From: Zavarzinella formosa DSM 19928
GTDB lineage: Bacteria; Planctomycetota; Planctomycetia; Gemmatales; Gemmataceae
Direction of reading: 5' to 3'
NCBI RefSeq assembly: GCF_000255705.1
Contig: NZ_JH636439.1
Location: forward strand, 1,474,577 to 1,538,576
Length of the DNA stretch: 64,000 bases
Part shown: positions 37,841 to 46,598 of the stretch, piece by piece
Numbering within the stretch: the stretch's first letter is position 1
Layout of the letters: every line of letters starts with the position of its first letter
The notes under the pieces: model-generated
Databases searched by the model: none
Told to the model about the DNA's origin: nothing
The model's input: the letters and a program-made list of their open reading frames with translations, nothing else
Made by a program: the position numbers and the translations under genes

Positions 37841-38865
37841 ACCGATCCATGCTAATGGTGATGATTGCCGGGCTGCTGGCGCTGGTCGCCGTTTTTACGG
37901 TCAGAAACTTTCGTCGAGATCCGGCGACAAAACAAGATGCCGCCGGTGCGGTGGAAGACTTTGGCCGAGATGAGATCGAAGCCCGAGAATCGCTTCGCAT
38001 TCATCCGGAAGATTGCCGGGCAAGATTGAAACTGGCCACGTCATTGCGTCGGCAAGGAAAAATCAGCGAGGCGGAAGCCGAGTTGATCCGGGCCATTCAA
38101 GACAAACTGCCCCAAGAGGAGGGGCGGCGGGAAGTCGTGCTTCAGATGGCCCCCAAGGACTGGCCCGAGAAAATGGAAGGGATGTTTCAGCAAGTTGTCC
38201 GCGAACACCCGGATGATCGGGAAGTATTGGCTGCCGTGGCGGCTTCCTATTCTGCAAAGGGACGTTGGGAAAACGCCGAGCCACTTTATTCACGCCTTGT
38301 CGTCGTCGAGCCGGATCGGGCCGAATGGCGGTTCCAACGCGGGGTCGCACGGATGAGGACGGCCTATTTCGTCAATGCGGTCGAAGACTTCCGGGAAGTG
38401 TTGAAAGGCGATTCGTCCAATTATCAGGCCAGATTGTTCCTCGGGCATTCCCTGCTTGGAGATGCCCGGATGTCGGACGCCGAGCGGGAATTGGAAACGT
38501 GTCGCCAACAACGCCCGGAGGCGACCGAACCGCTGGTGGGTCTGGCCGATTGCGCGATGGAAAGGAACGACTTGACTGCGGCCGAAAGTCTTTTGAACCA
38601 AGCGGCCAAACTGGATAACAAATCCGCCCAAGTGTTTCAAGAATTGGCCAAGTTATACCTTCGCCAGCAGCGGACGCCGGAGGCGATCACCGCGTTACGA
38701 CGACTGTTGGCGCTTGACCCGAATCACCGTCAGGGGCATCTTCAACTCTCGCAAGCGTTGCTGGCGATTGGGAACAAAACGGAAGCCAGCCAGCATGAAG
38801 CCATCTATCAAGAGCTTGACCGCAAGGAAGAAGAACGGTTGAATTCCAAGCGTGGTGTGCGCTGA
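37837..38865 (+). CDS. TPR-repeat protein, membrane-anchored (second of a pair)
   Basis: 342 residues. A hydrophobic anchor at residues 3-22 (MLMVMIAGLLALVAVFTV) is followed by TPRs: AEAELIRAIQDKLPQEEG, AEPLYSRLVVVEPDRAEW, AVEDFREVLKGDSSNYQA, AERELETCRQQRPEATEP, AESLLNQAAKLDNKSAQV and AITALRRLLALDPNHRQG. The ends of both proteins carry the motif ASKHEARYRELD or ASQHEAIYQELD, showing that the genes arose by duplication. It ends 42 nt before the convergent GDPD gene. Confidence 0.85.
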   Translation: MNRSMLMVMIAGLLALVAVFTVRNFRRDPATKQDAAGAVEDFGRDEIEARESLRIHPEDCRARLKLATSLRRQGKISEAEAELIRAIQDKLPQEEGRREVVLQMAPKDWPEKMEGMFQQVVREHPDDREVLAAVAASYSAKGRWENAEPLYSRLVVVEPDRAEWRFQRGVARMRTAYFVNAVEDFREVLKGDSSNYQARLFLGHSLLGDARMSDAERELETCRQQRPEATEPLVGLADCAMERNDLTAAESLLNQAAKLDNKSAQVFQELAKLYLRQQRTPEAITALRRLLALDPNHRQGHLQLSQALLAIGNKTEASQHEAIYQELDRKEEERLNSKRGVR

Positions 38866-38907
38866 AGTTTGCTTGCGGAACGCGGAAGGTCTTCACGACT
38901 TCATCGT

Positions 38908-40449
38908 TCATTTTTTATCCGCGAAGTGCAATTCCATTGCGCGCAACATACGCGCCGGGTGATCGGTTTGGATCAGGTCGATTCCCCATTCAATTGCCTG
39001 CCGATAATCCTTGACAGATTCGTGCCAGCCGAGCGAATCGGAAAACACTTGGATTCCTGCCGCGTGGCATTTGTCGATCATGTCTTTTGACAAGATCGCC
39101 CATTTCGCATCGACGGCGAACGGCTTTAATTCAACGATTTTGTCGAACTCGGTGATCTTGTTGAATGACGCCATTCCGCGCGCGGTCGGTTCGATTTTCT
39201 TCAATCTCGTCAGATATTCCACCGACTGGCAAACGGCCGATCGGTCAAGGAATTTTCGTTGCCGCAAAATGATGGCCAGATTTTCCGGCGAGATGTCTTT
39301 GCAATCCAGGTAGGCATGAGTTCGGTCTCCCATCGCAGTAAGGGCTTCGTCGAGAGAGGGTACTTTGGCTCCCGCGTAAGGCTTCCCGAACCAAGATCCG
39401 GCTTCCAGTTTGACGATCTCGTCGCTGGTGGCATCGGAGAATTTACCCTTGCCGGAAGTGGTGCGGTTGAAGGTGTTGTCGTGGAGCAGGAAGAATTTGC
39501 CGTCCTTCGTCGTGCGGATGTCGATCTCGGCGTAATCGGCTCCCAGCGAGGCGGCGAGTTCAATCGCCGGAAGCGTGTTCTCCGGGGCATAACGATTCGC
39601 CCCGCGATGATATGCGACCTTCACCGGCCATGTCGGATGTTTGGCGCGGAACAGGGACATGTGAACTTCCAGCGGTTTGTCGGTTTGCAGCCAATCCACC
39701 CCGGCGGCGATCATTTGCGACCAAGTCTTCGGGTTGTCCCATTTTACACCGGTGACTTTCGCTTGGGTTTTGACACCCGTCTCCCGAAATGCTTTGCAGA
39801 CAACGGGGGTAACATCATCCGCGTCGATTTCGACGGCCGCGAGGCCATGCTTTTTGGCAAAGGCCGTAGGCTCTCCCATGACGGGTCGCCATTTGGTCAT
39901 CACCGGAACCTCGTTCTTTGACAGTTCGCGGATTTTGGCGATGGCCTCCGGGCGATCATATGCGACCACCTGTTTTTCCATCCCGGCATCGATGATTTCC
40001 TTGACGAGCAAGGCCGGATCGGCGCCTTTGCAATCGAGATAGAAGTTCACTTTTCCCTTGCCGATCTTCAGGCATTCGGCCAGAGAGTGAAGTTTTTCAC
40101 CGGCAAATCGCGGGGAGAAATGTGAACCCGTGTCAAGCGACTGCAATTGCTCCAACGTGTGTTCCGACACCAAACCTTTGCCGTCGGTCCTTCCATCAAG
40201 ACGGTCGTTGTGAAAAACGATGTGCCTGCCGTCTTTCGTCAGGCGAACATCAATTTCCACCCACTCGAAATAGTCTTGGATGCACATTTCGATGGCCCGG
40301 CGTGTGCTTTCGGGCGCGGCCTTGCTTATTCCGCGATGAGCCACCACCTGCACGGATCGCGGCGGTTGAACCGGCTCGAAGAAAGCGAACGGAGTCGGCT
40401 CGGCGGGCATCGCCAACCCGGCTCCGAGAAGGGCAACAAACACGGCCAT
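38908..40449 (-). CDS. Tandem glycerophosphodiester phosphodiesterase, exported
   Basis: 513 residues from the ATG at 40449, which begins a signal peptide (MAVFVALLGAGLAMPA); a TTG at 40488 would add 13. It contains two full GDPD domains. The first starts VVAHRGISKAAPESTRRAI and has EIDVRLTKDGRHIVFHND; the second starts VAYHRGANRYAPENTLPAI and has EIDIRTTKDGKFFLLHDN. Each has the catalytic H-R, E-x-D and H-D residues of the family. GDPD enzymes cleave glycerophosphodiesters to glycerol-3-phosphate and an alcohol. The doubled form is uncommon. Confidence 0.9.
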   Translation of the reverse strand: MAVFVALLGAGLAMPAEPTPFAFFEPVQPPRSVQVVAHRGISKAAPESTRRAIEMCIQDYFEWVEIDVRLTKDGRHIVFHNDRLDGRTDGKGLVSEHTLEQLQSLDTGSHFSPRFAGEKLHSLAECLKIGKGKVNFYLDCKGADPALLVKEIIDAGMEKQVVAYDRPEAIAKIRELSKNEVPVMTKWRPVMGEPTAFAKKHGLAAVEIDADDVTPVVCKAFRETGVKTQAKVTGVKWDNPKTWSQMIAAGVDWLQTDKPLEVHMSLFRAKHPTWPVKVAYHRGANRYAPENTLPAIELAASLGADYAEIDIRTTKDGKFFLLHDNTFNRTTSGKGKFSDATSDEIVKLEAGSWFGKPYAGAKVPSLDEALTAMGDRTHAYLDCKDISPENLAIILRQRKFLDRSAVCQSVEYLTRLKKIEPTARGMASFNKITEFDKIVELKPFAVDAKWAILSKDMIDKCHAAGIQVFSDSLGWHESVKDYRQAIEWGIDLIQTDHPARMLRAMELHFADKK

Positions 40450-40631
40450 GATCGCGTGGCGGGAGAATGCGGGCACGCTCAACTCCAAATGTTGGATCAG
40501 GTAAGAATAACGTATTCCCGCTGTGAGAAGATCCGGTGTGGCCGTGCGGGTTTCTTCAAATCAGAATCTTGGTGATAAAATGTCTTTCGGCTTCTTTGGT
40601 TTCATGGCCCTCCGCTTCCTAAAATTCTGAG

Positions 40632-42446
40632 ATGAACCCATCTGTTGTCGGTATCGATCTTGGCACGACCTTCAGTCTCGCGGCCTACGTCAAAGACGGC
40701 CATCCGGCCGTTGTCCGCGATGAGGGGGGCAATGCCCTTGTTCCCAGTGTCATCAGCTTCCATGACGACGGTTCCGTCCTCGTCGGCTCGGCCGCCCGCG
40801 ACCGGGCGTTAAGCGACCCGGACCACACGATTTTCAGCGTCAAACGCCTGATGGGCCGGACGCTGGCCGACTTGCAAAAAGAACTGAAACTCATCCCGCA
40901 CCAGATTGTCGAACGGGAAACCGGCGACGGCCGCAAGGTCTTGCAAGTCCGCATCGGCGACCGGGAACACACGCCCGAAGAACTCTCGGCGATGATCCTG
41001 CGGGAAGTCCGCAAGCGGGCAGGGAACCCCACGAAGGCTGTCATCACAGTGCCCGCGTATTTCGATGACAGTCAGCGGCAGGCCACACGGGACGCCGGAC
41101 GCATCGCCGGGCTGGATGTGTTGCGAATCGTGAACGAACCGACGGCCGCCGCTTTGGCTTACGGGCTAGACCAGAAGAAAACCGGAATGGTTGCCGTGTT
41201 CGATCTCGGCGGCGGAACGTTCGATTGTTCGATCCTTTCCATTGATGACGGCGTGTTCAAAGTCCTCAGCACCAACGGGGACACTTACCTCGGCGGGGAC
41301 GATTTCGACCATGCGATCATGGAATTGGTCGCTGCAGAGATGGGCGTCGATTTGGGCCAACGAAACCCGCAATTGTTGCAAGAATTGCGGGATCAAGCCG
41401 AGAAGGTCAAGATTGCCCTCTCATCGGCGGAGTCGGCCGAATTCGTCATCGGCAATTTCCGACGGACATTTACCCGAGCCGAGTTCGAGGCGTTGATTGC
41501 CCCGCACATTGACCGGGCGTTGGAAAAATGCCGCAATGCCCTGCGAGACGCGGAACTAAAGAAGACGCAAATCAACGATGTGGTGATGGTCGGCGGTTCG
41601 ACCCGGATTCCCTATGTGCGGAAACGAGTTGGCGAGTTCTTTGGCCGCACACCTCACACCGAACTCAACCCGGATGAAGTCGTGGCCATCGGCGCGGCCG
41701 TTCAGGCGGATATTTTGACGGGCGGCCGACGGCACATGTTGCTGTTGGATGTCGTGCCGTTGTCGCTTGGCTTGGAAACGCTCGGCGGCGTGATGGACAA
41801 GGTGATCCAGCGGAACACAACCGTTCCCGCGCGGGCGACGACTCGCTACAGCACATCGGCCGACGGGCAGTCAGCCATCCTGCTAAACATCTACCAAGGG
41901 GAACGTGAACTTGTCAAAGATTGCAAGGCTCTCGGCCAGTTCAAGCTCGCGGGCATCCCGCCGATGCCCGCCGGGTTTCCCCAAGTGGATGTGACGTTCC
42001 TCGTCAACGAAAATGGCATGTTGACGGTCAGCGCGAAAGAACAACGCAGCGGCCAGCAGGCCAGCGTGACTGTGCAAGCCGCCCACGGCTTATCGTCGGA
42101 TGAAGTGGATCAACTGGTGATGGACAGCGTCGCCCACGCACATGCCGATTTCACGGCCCGCCGGTTCATTGAGTTTCACAACAAGGCCAAGGCCGATTTG
42201 AAACACACCGACAAGGCGCTGGCCGAAACGGGCGACAGCCTGACGTCCGAGCAACGACAAACGGTGAACGAGGCCCGCGAAGCCGTCATTGCTGCCATGA
42301 ACGGCAACGATGTGGAAGTGTTGCAAGATGCAGTGACCACGTTGGGGAAAGTCACCACGCCGTTGGCCGAGTTGTTGATGAACAGCGTCGTGAAGAAAGC
42401 CTTGGCAGGCAAGACGGAGGCCGAGGTGAATGAGCAAAAGATTTGA
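40632..42446 (+). CDS. dnaK: Hsp70 family chaperone (DnaK paralogue)
   Basis: 604 residues. Nucleotide-binding motifs are complete: GIDLGTTFSLAAY, VPAYFDDSQRQATRDAGRIAGL, NEPTAAALAYGL, FDLGGGTFDCSIL and VGGSTRIPYVRKRV. The substrate-binding domain is present (VPLSLGLETLGGVM; TRYSTSADGQSAILLNIYQGER) but the C-terminal lid is short, so the protein is about 30 residues shorter than typical DnaK and lacks the acidic tail. No grpE, dnaJ or CIRCE element was seen nearby, so it is probably an additional Hsp70 and not the main chaperone; the symbol is therefore tentative. It is divergent from the GDPD gene. Confidence 0.9.
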   Translation: MNPSVVGIDLGTTFSLAAYVKDGHPAVVRDEGGNALVPSVISFHDDGSVLVGSAARDRALSDPDHTIFSVKRLMGRTLADLQKELKLIPHQIVERETGDGRKVLQVRIGDREHTPEELSAMILREVRKRAGNPTKAVITVPAYFDDSQRQATRDAGRIAGLDVLRIVNEPTAAALAYGLDQKKTGMVAVFDLGGGTFDCSILSIDDGVFKVLSTNGDTYLGGDDFDHAIMELVAAEMGVDLGQRNPQLLQELRDQAEKVKIALSSAESAEFVIGNFRRTFTRAEFEALIAPHIDRALEKCRNALRDAELKKTQINDVVMVGGSTRIPYVRKRVGEFFGRTPHTELNPDEVVAIGAAVQADILTGGRRHMLLLDVVPLSLGLETLGGVMDKVIQRNTTVPARATTRYSTSADGQSAILLNIYQGERELVKDCKALGQFKLAGIPPMPAGFPQVDVTFLVNENGMLTVSAKEQRSGQQASVTVQAAHGLSSDEVDQLVMDSVAHAHADFTARRFIEFHNKAKADLKHTDKALAETGDSLTSEQRQTVNEAREAVIAAMNGNDVEVLQDAVTTLGKVTTPLAELLMNSVVKKALAGKTEAEVNEQKI

Positions 42447-42469
42447 TCTTTCGGGGCTTGAACCAATAG

Positions 42470-43099
42470 TTATTCCTTGGCTTGCCGGGTCACCCGAATG
42501 ATCTCGGAGATTTTCGCCCCGGCGGCGGCATCTTGGATCTTCACGACGGCCCGCCAAGGGGCTTTCGGATCGATTTCCTCGGCCAGTTTGGAGTAGCCTG
42601 TTTTCTCCAGCCATTCCTTGAGTTTGGCCTCTAGGCTGTCTTCCGGAACCACTTCATTCTCCACCCGATAGACCAGTTGATCATTCTCCATCTTGGCCGT
42701 TACGCGGATGGTGAACGTTCTTAATTCCGGATCTTTGATGACTTTCTGGCCTTGCGTTCCCGAGCCTTCGGCCGGCGGCGGGGTGAATTCCTTGCGGAGT
42801 TGTTCGTAAGTGGCTGTCAGCATGAAGAAGATCAACAGCACCAAGGCCACGTCGATCAACGGGTTCATGTCCAGCTTGGTTTCGTCTTCCGGTTTCGGTG
42901 GCGGCGGCGGTTCAAAGTCGGCCATCGCCGTTTCAAACACCGGGTGGAGTTCCAGCGATTGCCACTCGTGTTCGCCCGGTCCTTGAACCTCGTCGGTCGG
43001 CTCCCAGATGCCTTCCTTCACCCCGTCCAGAATTTCTTCGGCCGTCACTCCGTCCACCGATTCGGGGGAGCCTTCGTGTCGCACGTTGAAGAGGTTCAT
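42470..43099 (-). CDS. ExbD/TolR-like protein with GYF-like N-terminus (second)
   Basis: 209 residues. The first ~60 residues resemble a GYF_2/DUF4339-type fold (SVDGVTAEEILDGVKEGIW, EHEWQSLELHP) that usually binds Pro-rich segments. A Pro-rich linker (PPPPPKPEDE) leads to one transmembrane helix (LIDVALVLLIFFML) with the Asp found in ExbD/TolR proton paths, and a periplasmic domain. It overlaps the neighbouring exbD-like gene by 4 nt and ends convergent to dnaK. It should work with the TolQ-like channel encoded upstream. Confidence 0.85.
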   Translation of the reverse strand: MNLFNVRHEGSPESVDGVTAEEILDGVKEGIWEPTDEVQGPGEHEWQSLELHPVFETAMADFEPPPPPKPEDETKLDMNPLIDVALVLLIFFMLTATYEQLRKEFTPPPAEGSGTQGQKVIKDPELRTFTIRVTAKMENDQLVYRVENEVVPEDSLEAKLKEWLEKTGYSKLAEEIDPKAPWRAVVKIQDAAAGAKISEIIRVTRQAKE

Positions 43100-43824
43100 G
43101 GTTGTTTGCCCCGTTCGTTCACTTCGACGGCGTATTCGGTGATCTGTCCCAGTTTCACCCGTTTTTCCAAGGACTTTAACACTTCCTCGACCACCTCGTA
43201 AGGGATGTCCGCGTGGGCGGCGATGCGAACTTTTGGCGGATTGGAAATGTGGCTGAGGCGTTCATCGAGTTTCAACGCGAGATCCACATCGTTGGTGAGA
43301 TTATCGTCTTCGGGAAGCGGGTCTTGCGTGCCCAATCCCAACGAATAGATTTGTCGGCCGTCCTTGAGGTCGATGTCCACTCGCAACACAGTCGGGTCGG
43401 CTTCCAGCTTTGTGCCGTTTTGCATATCCGGCACATTGATGCGGGAGATCGCCGCCACGGTGGCGGTCATCATGAAGAAAATCAACAGCACCAGCGAGAT
43501 ATCGATGAGCGGGATCATGTCCACGTCATCGTCTTCATCCTCTTGGTGCTTCTTCCAATCAAAATCCATCTCCACCGGTTCCAAGGCGGTGGCGACATCC
43601 TGCGGGCGGTGTTCAAATTCCTCGGGTTTGGTGAAATAAGCCTGAAAAGCGACCACGCCGCCGAGTTGGAACCAATCGGCCGTGCCGGAAGGCTTCACCC
43701 GGTCTTCGGCTTGCACCTTCCCCTGTTGGATCCAATCCGTGATAGCGTGATAGGGGACTTCCTTGATGACGTTGTTCGCGCTTACGAACCAGACATCGAA
43801 GAATCGCTTCGGTTGGTCGGCCAT
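43096..43824 (-). CDS. ExbD/TolR-like protein with GYF-like N-terminus (first)
   Basis: 242 residues. The N-terminus has a GYF_2-like pattern (FFDVWFVSANNVIKEVPYHAITDWIQQG... WFQLGG). An acidic stretch (QEDEDDDVD) precedes the single transmembrane helix LIDISLVLLIFFMM with the conserved Asp, followed by a periplasmic domain (DGRQIYSLGLG...KVRIAAHADIPY). The set TolQ-ExbD-ExbD forms an energising complex that uses the proton gradient. The gene starts 15 nt after the TolQ-like gene stop. Confidence 0.85.
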   Translation of the reverse strand: MADQPKRFFDVWFVSANNVIKEVPYHAITDWIQQGKVQAEDRVKPSGTADWFQLGGVVAFQAYFTKPEEFEHRPQDVATALEPVEMDFDWKKHQEDEDDDVDMIPLIDISLVLLIFFMMTATVAAISRINVPDMQNGTKLEADPTVLRVDIDLKDGRQIYSLGLGTQDPLPEDDNLTNDVDLALKLDERLSHISNPPKVRIAAHADIPYEVVEEVLKSLEKRVKLGQITEYAVEVNERGKQP

Positions 43825-43839
43825 CGTAGTTCTCCCGAA

Positions 43840-44529
43840 TCAACGACGGATGGGTTCGGCCATTTTGGTGACAGACCGGCCATCGCCGGTTTGCTTTGGC
43901 TTGAGATTCTGGAACAACACCAACAAACGTTGGGCGGCGGCCTTCAATTCGGTTTCAAAGGTCGCCACGCGGGCCTTGAACATCACATGCGTGAACACCA
44001 GCGGAATGGCGATCATCAATCCCCCGGCCGTGCCGAAGAGGGCGAGACCGATGGCCCCGGCCTGATTGGTCACGCCCGAGGCTCCGCCGGATTTGCCGGC
44101 TTCGCCAATGGCGTTGAACGTGTTAATCATCGAGAAAACGGTGAGCAACAGCCCCACCATCGTGGCGATTTTGGCAATCCCCAAGATGGGCGGGAGAAGG
44201 AAGTTCAATTCTGGGAGGATTTCCAGTTCAATGGCGTTGGCCATCGCCCGCTTCATCGCGGCCATTCCCCCACGGGAAGATTCCAGTGCCGCCGGGTAAA
44301 GTTTGCTCGGGATGAGACCCCCGTGAGACCGTGAAAACTTCAAGGCTCCTTCGACTCCCTCCCGTTGGAGCTTTTCTTGAAACTCGGGCAGGAAGTCTTC
44401 CATTCTCGTCCGGGCGTTCATGTTCAGGAGCCAGCGCCAGACGACCAGCGACGCGGCCACCAGTGAAATGAGCAACATCGGAACGAAGAAATACCATTCG
44501 TTGGTGATGAAACTGAGCAAGGCTTTCAT
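43840..44529 (-). CDS. MotA/TolQ/ExbB-type proton channel
   Basis: 229 residues with three transmembrane helices: about 12-35 (FVPMLLISLVAASLVVWRWL), 105-130 (PPILGIAKIATMVGLLLTVF) and 155-180 (AIGLALFGTAGGLMIAIPLV). The last two carry the small and Thr residues of the ExbB/TolQ family. It forms the ring through which protons pass while ExbD-like partners transmit force. It is the first gene of the three-gene set. The partner TonB or Tol component is not in the window. Confidence 0.9.
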   Translation of the reverse strand: MKALLSFITNEWYFFVPMLLISLVAASLVVWRWLLNMNARTRMEDFLPEFQEKLQREGVEGALKFSRSHGGLIPSKLYPAALESSRGGMAAMKRAMANAIELEILPELNFLLPPILGIAKIATMVGLLLTVFSMINTFNAIGEAGKSGGASGVTNQAGAIGLALFGTAGGLMIAIPLVFTHVMFKARVATFETELKAAAQRLLVLFQNLKPKQTGDGRSVTKMAEPIRR

Positions 44530-44576
44530 GAATCGACCCGCTTGCCAGACAGAAGGGGAGATGACACTAGATTGGC

Positions 44577-44610
44577 AGAAAAGACCCGGCTCTTCAAGAA
44601 GAGGCCGGGT
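44577..44610 (-). terminator. Rho-independent terminator of the thioredoxin-fold gene
   Basis: On the minus strand ACCCGGC (44610-44604) pairs with GCCGGGT (44590-44584), with an inner 5-bp stem and a short loop, then CTTTTCT (44583-44577). It follows the thioredoxin-fold gene (stop at 44695) by about 85 nt and separates it from the TolQ/ExbD genes. Confidence 0.8.
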
Positions 44611-44694
44611 GAAATCCCCCGATTCGCCAGTGGGAGAGTGGAAATGTGTCGCCGGTGCGGAGTCCCGGCGACTGCTTTGTCAATCGGCTAACCG

Positions 44695-46488
44695 TTACTT
44701 CGCCGGGACTTCGAGTTGAACGGCGTTCAACACTTCGCCCGTGGAATCATCCTGAACAAAGACCACCACTTTCAACTTGCTGGTGTCCATGCCCGGAGCG
44801 GCGTTGGCAAAAGTCACCTTTTCGGTCTTGGTGTACTTTTCCTGATACTTGGTGAGGTCGCCTTTGATTTGAGCCAGATCGAGACTCATCGACTTGGCCG
44901 TCTTCGGTTCCTTGATTTCCGTGCCGGCCACGCCGCCGACAAAATGCCGGACGACATGGTGGTGATAGCGAAGGGCGTTGCCGCCCACATAGTGGATGGT
45001 GTCTTCGGTCACGACGACGCGGAGTTTCAAATCCTTCGGCTCTTTCACGCCGTCAACGGTCACATCGATCTTGAGTGTTTCCCCGCTGCGGCTGACTTTC
45101 CCGCCCAAAGCGATGTCCGTTTTCGCATCAAGGCGGGTATCCACGGCCTTGCGATAATCCTTGAATTTTTCCTCGGAATGTTCCATCAACCCGCCGCTGG
45201 AGGCATCGATCTTGCCGTTGAAAAGGCTGGTCGGCGTGCCGCGAACATTCTTCGGGAACAGTTCGCCGTAATAGCTAAAACGGGCCACCGTGTCCGCGTT
45301 GGTCATTGGGTCCGGGCCGGGGATGTGCATGTGATATTGGAGCAAGATCACATCCTTATGGTCATAGGTCTTGGAGAGGGCGTCAAACGCCACGTCGGCC
45401 GCCACGCAGGGGGGGCACTGGGCGCCGGTGAACAACTCCATCAATACCGCCCGGTTTTGGCCGGCGGGCCGATCCGCGGCTTTCGTCACTTTGAAGGGAG
45501 GGGTGTTGGCCAAGTATTCCTTGTCCAGCGTGGTTTCCACGGCTTCGTATCGGGCGGTGGTGGCTTTCAGCAATTCTTTCTTCCCGGCTGTTTGCTGCAC
45601 TTTCATGGCAACCTTCAACACACGGGATTGCTTCGGCAGCGGGTCTTTGTCCGTCAGTTTGCCGACCACCTTATCCAAGGTGGTCATGGCCAATTCGGAA
45701 TAGTTCTTCTCGTCGCCAAGGGTGTCGGCGATGCTCAGATCCGTTGTTTCAGTGATTTTCGAGCCGAACGTGCCAGCTTCTGTTTCCACAAGGGAAATCC
45801 ACCCGGCGACTTCCTTCGGATCGGCTTTGATGCGTCCGGCCGCCTGAATCAATTGAAGAGCGGCGACCACGGCATATGGGCTGTTCTTTTCGGCGGTAAT
45901 CACGGCCCGCCAGGCATCCGGCGATTCGGCATCGGCTTTCTCCTGGGCTTCGGCGGCTTTCTTCATCAATTCGGCTTTTTCGTCGATGTCTTTTGTTTGA
46001 CGTGCTTTGAACTTGATTGAGGCCGCCGAGTTCATCAAGCGAGTGGCCGCGAGAAACGTTTCCGGCGGTTTTGGCTGGCTGGAGAAGAAGGTGTTGTCCA
46101 GTTTGTCGCCTTCGGTCGCGGTGAAATATCCCCGGTTGGTGAGTTTGTCGTCCCCAAAGGTTCCCCGGAATGATTTGCCGTCCGCTTGCAATTTCCCGGT
46201 GAAGGAGAGGGCACGAGTGCCAACCTTCACATCGACCGTGGCAGTGTCCCCTTTGAGGCTGAACGACACAAATTTGAACGGGCTGTCCTTCATGAAAGCC
46301 ACCGGGGTGGCTTCGGATTTGCCGTCTTTGGTTTCCACTTTCAGGATGACGATCGGTTGTTCCCCGGTCGGCCCCGGCCCGTAGCCCAGCCGCCAGTTTC
46401 CATCTTTGAAAACGGCCGAATTATCAGCGGCGGCGGCCGTGGCACAACAGACAAACAAAACGCTCAACAAGGCTCCGTAACGAAGCAT
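44695..46488 (-). CDS. Exported thioredoxin-fold protein
   Basis: 597 residues from the ATG at 46488, which starts a signal peptide (LRYGALLSVLFVCCATAAAA). The first 330 residues form an unrecognised region with short beta motifs (NWRLGYGPGPTGEQPIVILK) and helical segments. Residues 340-480 carry a thioredoxin-like fold: VLMELFTGAQCPPCVAADVA with a CPPC active site and a RGTPTSLF cis-proline loop. The last ~110 residues resemble an Ig-like domain. It probably acts as a periplasmic disulfide or redox protein. It is followed by a terminator and precedes the TolQ/ExbD genes. Confidence 0.82.
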   Translation of the reverse strand: MLRYGALLSVLFVCCATAAAADNSAVFKDGNWRLGYGPGPTGEQPIVILKVETKDGKSEATPVAFMKDSPFKFVSFSLKGDTATVDVKVGTRALSFTGKLQADGKSFRGTFGDDKLTNRGYFTATEGDKLDNTFFSSQPKPPETFLAATRLMNSAASIKFKARQTKDIDEKAELMKKAAEAQEKADAESPDAWRAVITAEKNSPYAVVAALQLIQAAGRIKADPKEVAGWISLVETEAGTFGSKITETTDLSIADTLGDEKNYSELAMTTLDKVVGKLTDKDPLPKQSRVLKVAMKVQQTAGKKELLKATTARYEAVETTLDKEYLANTPPFKVTKAADRPAGQNRAVLMELFTGAQCPPCVAADVAFDALSKTYDHKDVILLQYHMHIPGPDPMTNADTVARFSYYGELFPKNVRGTPTSLFNGKIDASSGGLMEHSEEKFKDYRKAVDTRLDAKTDIALGGKVSRSGETLKIDVTVDGVKEPKDLKLRVVVTEDTIHYVGGNALRYHHHVVRHFVGGVAGTEIKEPKTAKSMSLDLAQIKGDLTKYQEKYTKTEKVTFANAAPGMDTSKLKVVVFVQDDSTGEVLNAVQLEVPAK

Positions 46489-46598
46489 GATGACTCCCAA
46501 TGGTGACGGAAAAGTTTGAAAGAGCAAAAAATGCGATCAGCGGACGCGCAATCATCCCTTGAAATAATTCTCGGGATGACGGGAGAGAATGCGAATAA

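Noticed and set aside
44716..46020. 434-codon plus-strand frame opposite the thioredoxin-fold gene
   Set aside because: The minus-strand gene has a signal peptide and a CPPC active site; the plus-strand frame shows no motif.
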